Shown here: piece by piece, positions 61,675 to 64,000 of the stretch
Position numbering within the stretch: position 1 is the stretch's first letter
Layout of the letters: each line of letters opens with the position of its first letter
The notes under the pieces: generated by a model
What the model saw: the letters and a program-made list of their open reading frames with translations, nothing else
Databases searched by the model: none
Told to the model about the DNA's origin: nothing
From: Fimenecus sp045593555
Lineage (GTDB): Bacteria; Bacillota; Clostridia; Oscillospirales; Acutalibacteraceae
DNA length: 64,000 nucleotides
Direction of reading: 5' to 3'
Assembly (NCBI GenBank): GCA_045593555.1
Contig: JAZNWU010000006.1
Coordinates: forward strand, 11,716 to 75,715
Position numbers and translations under genes: made by a program

Positions 61675-62298
61675 ATGGCTAAATTAGCAGTAGTAGATAC
61701 AAAGGGCAAGAAAGTTTCTGATATCGAGCTCAACGACAGCATTTTCGCTATCGAGCCAAACACATCAGCAATGCACCTTGTAGTAGTTAATTACTTGGCA
61801 CATCAGCGCCAAGGTACACAGTCAACTCTCACTCGTGCAGAGGTGTCTGGTGGCGGTAAGAAACCATGGAGACAGAAGGGTACTGGTAGAGCTCGTCAGG
61901 GTTCAACAAGAGCACCTCAGTGGACACATGGTGGTATCACATTTGGTCCTAAGCCACGTGCTTACGGATTCTCAATCAACAAGAAGGTAAGAAGACTTGC
62001 TATGAAGTCAGCTCTTTCTTCAAAGGTTGCAGCAGACGAAATGATTGTTCTCGATTCTTTCAACATGGATGCAATCAAGACAAAGGAAGCAGCTAATGTT
62101 CTTTCAGCTATCAAGGCTGGCAAGAAAGCTCTTATCGTTCTCCCTGAGAAAAACGACGTAGTTTATAAGAGTGCAAGAAACATCGAAGGTGTTAACGTAA
62201 CTCTTGTAAACACACTTAATGTTTATGACATTCTTAACTGCGATACAATCGTAGTTCTTAAGGATGCAGTAGCAAAAATTGAGGAGGTTTACGCATAA
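61675..62298 (+). CDS. rplD: Ribosomal protein L4
   Basis: 207 residues. The extended loop TRAEVSGGGKKPWRQKGTGR with ARQGSTRAPQWTHGG lines the exit tunnel. Overlaps rplW by one base (TAATG). L4 is the autogenous repressor of this operon in E. coli. Confidence 0.98.
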   Translation: MAKLAVVDTKGKKVSDIELNDSIFAIEPNTSAMHLVVVNYLAHQRQGTQSTLTRAEVSGGGKKPWRQKGTGRARQGSTRAPQWTHGGITFGPKPRAYGFSINKKVRRLAMKSALSSKVAADEMIVLDSFNMDAIKTKEAANVLSAIKAGKKALIVLPEKNDVVYKSARNIEGVNVTLVNTLNVYDILNCDTIVVLKDAVAKIEEVYA

Positions 62299-62591
62299 TG
62301 AAACTTGCACAGGAAATTATCCTCGCTCCCGTTATTACTGAAGAGTCAATGATGGGTACTGCAGACAAAAAGTACACATTCAAAGTTGCTAAGGATGCAA
62401 CTAAGGTTGACATTAAAAAGGCTGTTGAAACACTTTTCGGCGTTAAGGTTGAAAAGGTAAACACAATGAACGTTCGTGGTCAGCTCAGACGCTACGGCAG
62501 ATTTGAGGGCTACAAGGCTTCATGGAAAAAGGCTATCGTAACTTTGACAGCTGAATCAAAGACAATCGAGTTCTTTGACGGAATGATGTAA
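62298..62591 (+). CDS. rplW: Ribosomal protein L23
   Basis: 97 residues with AQEIILAPVITEESM, YTFKVAKDATKVDIKKAVET and MNVRGQLRRYGR. Sits at the exit tunnel, binding trigger factor and SRP in other bacteria. Confidence 0.97.
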   Translation: MKLAQEIILAPVITEESMMGTADKKYTFKVAKDATKVDIKKAVETLFGVKVEKVNTMNVRGQLRRYGRFEGYKASWKKAIVTLTAESKTIEFFDGMM

Positions 62592-62601
62592 TGATTTTGA
62601 G

Positions 62602-62650
62602 GTCAGGCGGTAAAGTATGGAGTTTCGACATACTCCGCAAAGCTTCCTGA
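62602..62650 (+). other. Hairpin in the rplW-rplB spacer
   Basis: GTCAGG (from 62602) pairs with CCTGAC (to about 62652), enclosing CGG/CCG and GTATG/CATAC helices. The 112-base gap is long for this operon and has no T run after the stem, so it may be regulatory or an RNA-processing site. Confidence 0.5.
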
Positions 62651-62703
62651 CAGGCTTTTGAGCCACTCCAATATTATCAGAATAAACAAAGGAGATGAAA
62701 GAT

Positions 62704-63534
62704 ATGTCGATTAAAGTCTATAAGCCGACTACAAACGCAAGACGTAACATGTCGGTTACAGATTATTCCGAGCTTTCAAAGGTTGCTCCAGAGAGAAGTC
62801 TTCTTGCTCCTCTCAAGAAGCACTCAGGCCGTAACAGCTACGGAAGAATTACAGTTCGTCATCACGGTGGCGGAAACCGCAGAAAGTACCGTATTATCGA
62901 CTTCAAGAGAGATAAGATGGGCGCTGCAACAGTATTAACACTTGAGTATGACCCAAACCGTTCAGCTCATATTGCACTTGTTCAGTATGAAGACGGTGAA
63001 AAGAGATACATTCTCGCTCCTGTTGGCCTCAAAGTAGGCGACGTTGTATCAGCAGGTGCTGACGCTGACATCAAGCCAGGTAACGCACTTCCTCTTACAA
63101 ACATTCCAACAGGTACATTCGTTCACAACGTTGAACTTTACCCAGGCAGAGGCGGTCAGTTAGCAAGAGCAGCTGGTAATGCAGCACAGCTCATGGCTAA
63201 AGAAGGCATCTATGCACTTCTCAGACTTCCTTCAGGTGAACTTCGTAACGTTCCTGCAACATGTATGGCAACAATCGGTACAGTTGGTAACGCTGACCAC
63301 GAAAATGTTAAAATCGGTAAAGCAGGTCGTACACGTCACATGGGCATCAGACCAACAGTTCGCGGATCTGTTATGAACCCTAACGACCACCCTCACGGTG
63401 GTGGTGAAGGTAAGTCACCAATCGGTCGTCCAGGTCCATGCACACCATGGGGTAAACCTGCTCTTGGTCTTAAGACAAGAAGCAAGAAGAAGAGTTCCGA
63501 CAAGCTTATCGTAAAGCGTCGTAACGCTAAATAA
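62704..63534 (+). CDS. rplB: Ribosomal protein L2
   Basis: 276 residues from the ATG at 62704; an ATG at 62695 abuts the GGAG site. SIKVYKPTTNARRNMSV, HHGGGNRRKYRIIDFKRDK, and GGGEGKSPIGRPGPCTPWGKP with the conserved His region near the peptidyl transferase centre. Confidence 0.98.
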   Translation: MSIKVYKPTTNARRNMSVTDYSELSKVAPERSLLAPLKKHSGRNSYGRITVRHHGGGNRRKYRIIDFKRDKMGAATVLTLEYDPNRSAHIALVQYEDGEKRYILAPVGLKVGDVVSAGADADIKPGNALPLTNIPTGTFVHNVELYPGRGGQLARAAGNAAQLMAKEGIYALLRLPSGELRNVPATCMATIGTVGNADHENVKIGKAGRTRHMGIRPTVRGSVMNPNDHPHGGGEGKSPIGRPGPCTPWGKPALGLKTRSKKKSSDKLIVKRRNAK

Positions 63535-63557
63535 TCGGGAAAGGAGCTGTCATTTAA

Positions 63558-63839
63558 ATGAGTAGAAGTACTAAAAAAGGACCTTATGTAGAAGCTAGTC
63601 TTATGAAAAAGGTCGAAGCAATGAATGCAAGTGGCGAGAAAATCGCTATCAAGACATGGAGCCGCAGCTCAACAATATTCCCGGATTTTGTTGGTCATAC
63701 CTTTGCGGTACATGATGGCAGAAAGCATGTTCCTGTATATGTTACAGAAGACATGGTTGGCCATAAATTAGGCGAATTTGCACCTACAAGAACTTACAGA
63801 GGTCATGCAGGTTCAAAGACATCAAATAACGGTAAATAA
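63558..63839 (+). CDS. rpsS: Ribosomal protein S19
   Basis: 93 residues: MSRSTKKGPYVEASLMKKVE, TWSRSSTIFPDFVGHTFAVH and KLGEFAPTRTYRGHAG. AAAGGAG site, 23 bases after rplB. Confidence 0.98.
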   Translation: MSRSTKKGPYVEASLMKKVEAMNASGEKIAIKTWSRSSTIFPDFVGHTFAVHDGRKHVPVYVTEDMVGHKLGEFAPTRTYRGHAGSKTSNNGK

Positions 63840-63860
63840 GCGAAAGGAGTGTATTGAATA

Positions 63861-64000
63861 ATGGAAGCAACAGCAAAAGTTACTTTTGTGCGAATTGCAC
63901 CACGTAAGGTAAAGATTGTTCTTAACCTTATCAGAAACAAGCCTTGTGATGAAGCTATGGCGATTCTTAAATACACACCTAAGGCTGCGTGTGAACCGCT
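63861..64000 (+). CDS. rplV: Ribosomal protein L22, 5' part
   Basis: The first 46 residues are present before the window ends: ATAKVTFVRIAPRKVKIVLN and LIRNKPCDEAMAILKYTP, the L22 start. AAAGGAG site upstream. The remainder lies outside the window. Confidence 0.95.
   Translation, partial: MEATAKVTFVRIAPRKVKIVLNLIRNKPCDEAMAILKYTPKAACEP

Overview
The window looks like chromosome from a low-GC, Gram-positive gut Clostridia (Ruminococcaceae/Oscillospiraceae-like). The evidence is: AT-rich codon use; Gram-positive PolC; Firmicutes-style promoters with 17-bp spacers and strong AGGAGG ribosome-binding sites; the pyrH-frr-uppS-cdsA-dxr-rseP-ispG-polC operon; lipoprotein and teichoic-type export genes; and a gut-type beta-glucuronidase. 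No phage, transposase or CRISPR array was found.

Layout. 2-4640: 3' end of a large surface protein, then a compact peptide-modification cluster: a short Cys-rich precursor, a lipoprotein, an HPr-kinase-like ATPase, a radical SAM/SPASM enzyme and a PqqD-like recognition protein. 4683-12543: a lipid-flavoured accessory region (FAD oxidoreductase, acyl ligase, PlsC-like acyltransferase, a second radical SAM protein, a TetR regulator behind a yybP-ykoY manganese riboswitch, a secreted GDSL esterase). 12589-19274: a membrane-tethered XRE regulator, a GPH sugar symporter, a two-component system, tRNA-Ala and an alpha/beta hydrolase lacking its nucleophile serine. 19311-30581: glycan and cell-surface genes (GH43-like, serine dehydratase, YhcH, GT2-TagF fusion, two Stealth phosphotransferases, TagH/TagG-type ABC exporter, GT2, NahK-like kinase). 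30782-40857: the UMP kinase to PolC operon. 40952-47062: a histidine operon lacking hisH and hisF. 47111-53387: an M20 peptidase, RNA methyltransferases, a lipid kinase, a palindromic repeat and tRNA-Thr. 53572-60034: an XRE-DUF2157/GDYXXLXY pair, a polar amino acid ABC importer, a 49-aa conserved-looking small ORF and beta-glucuronidase. 60279-64000: the S10 ribosomal protein operon with a long structured leader.

Best candidates for new biology are: (1) the peptide cluster at 1471-4640, whose precursor ends in Ser-Ser next to an HprK-like kinase; (2) the manganese riboswitch in front of a TetR regulator instead of a metal exporter, with a DhaS-like operator between divergent promoters; (3) a PolC with no exonuclease domain; and (4) a small ORF whose ribosome-binding site is buried in a terminator-like hairpin. 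All family assignments come from reading motifs by eye; no database search was run.
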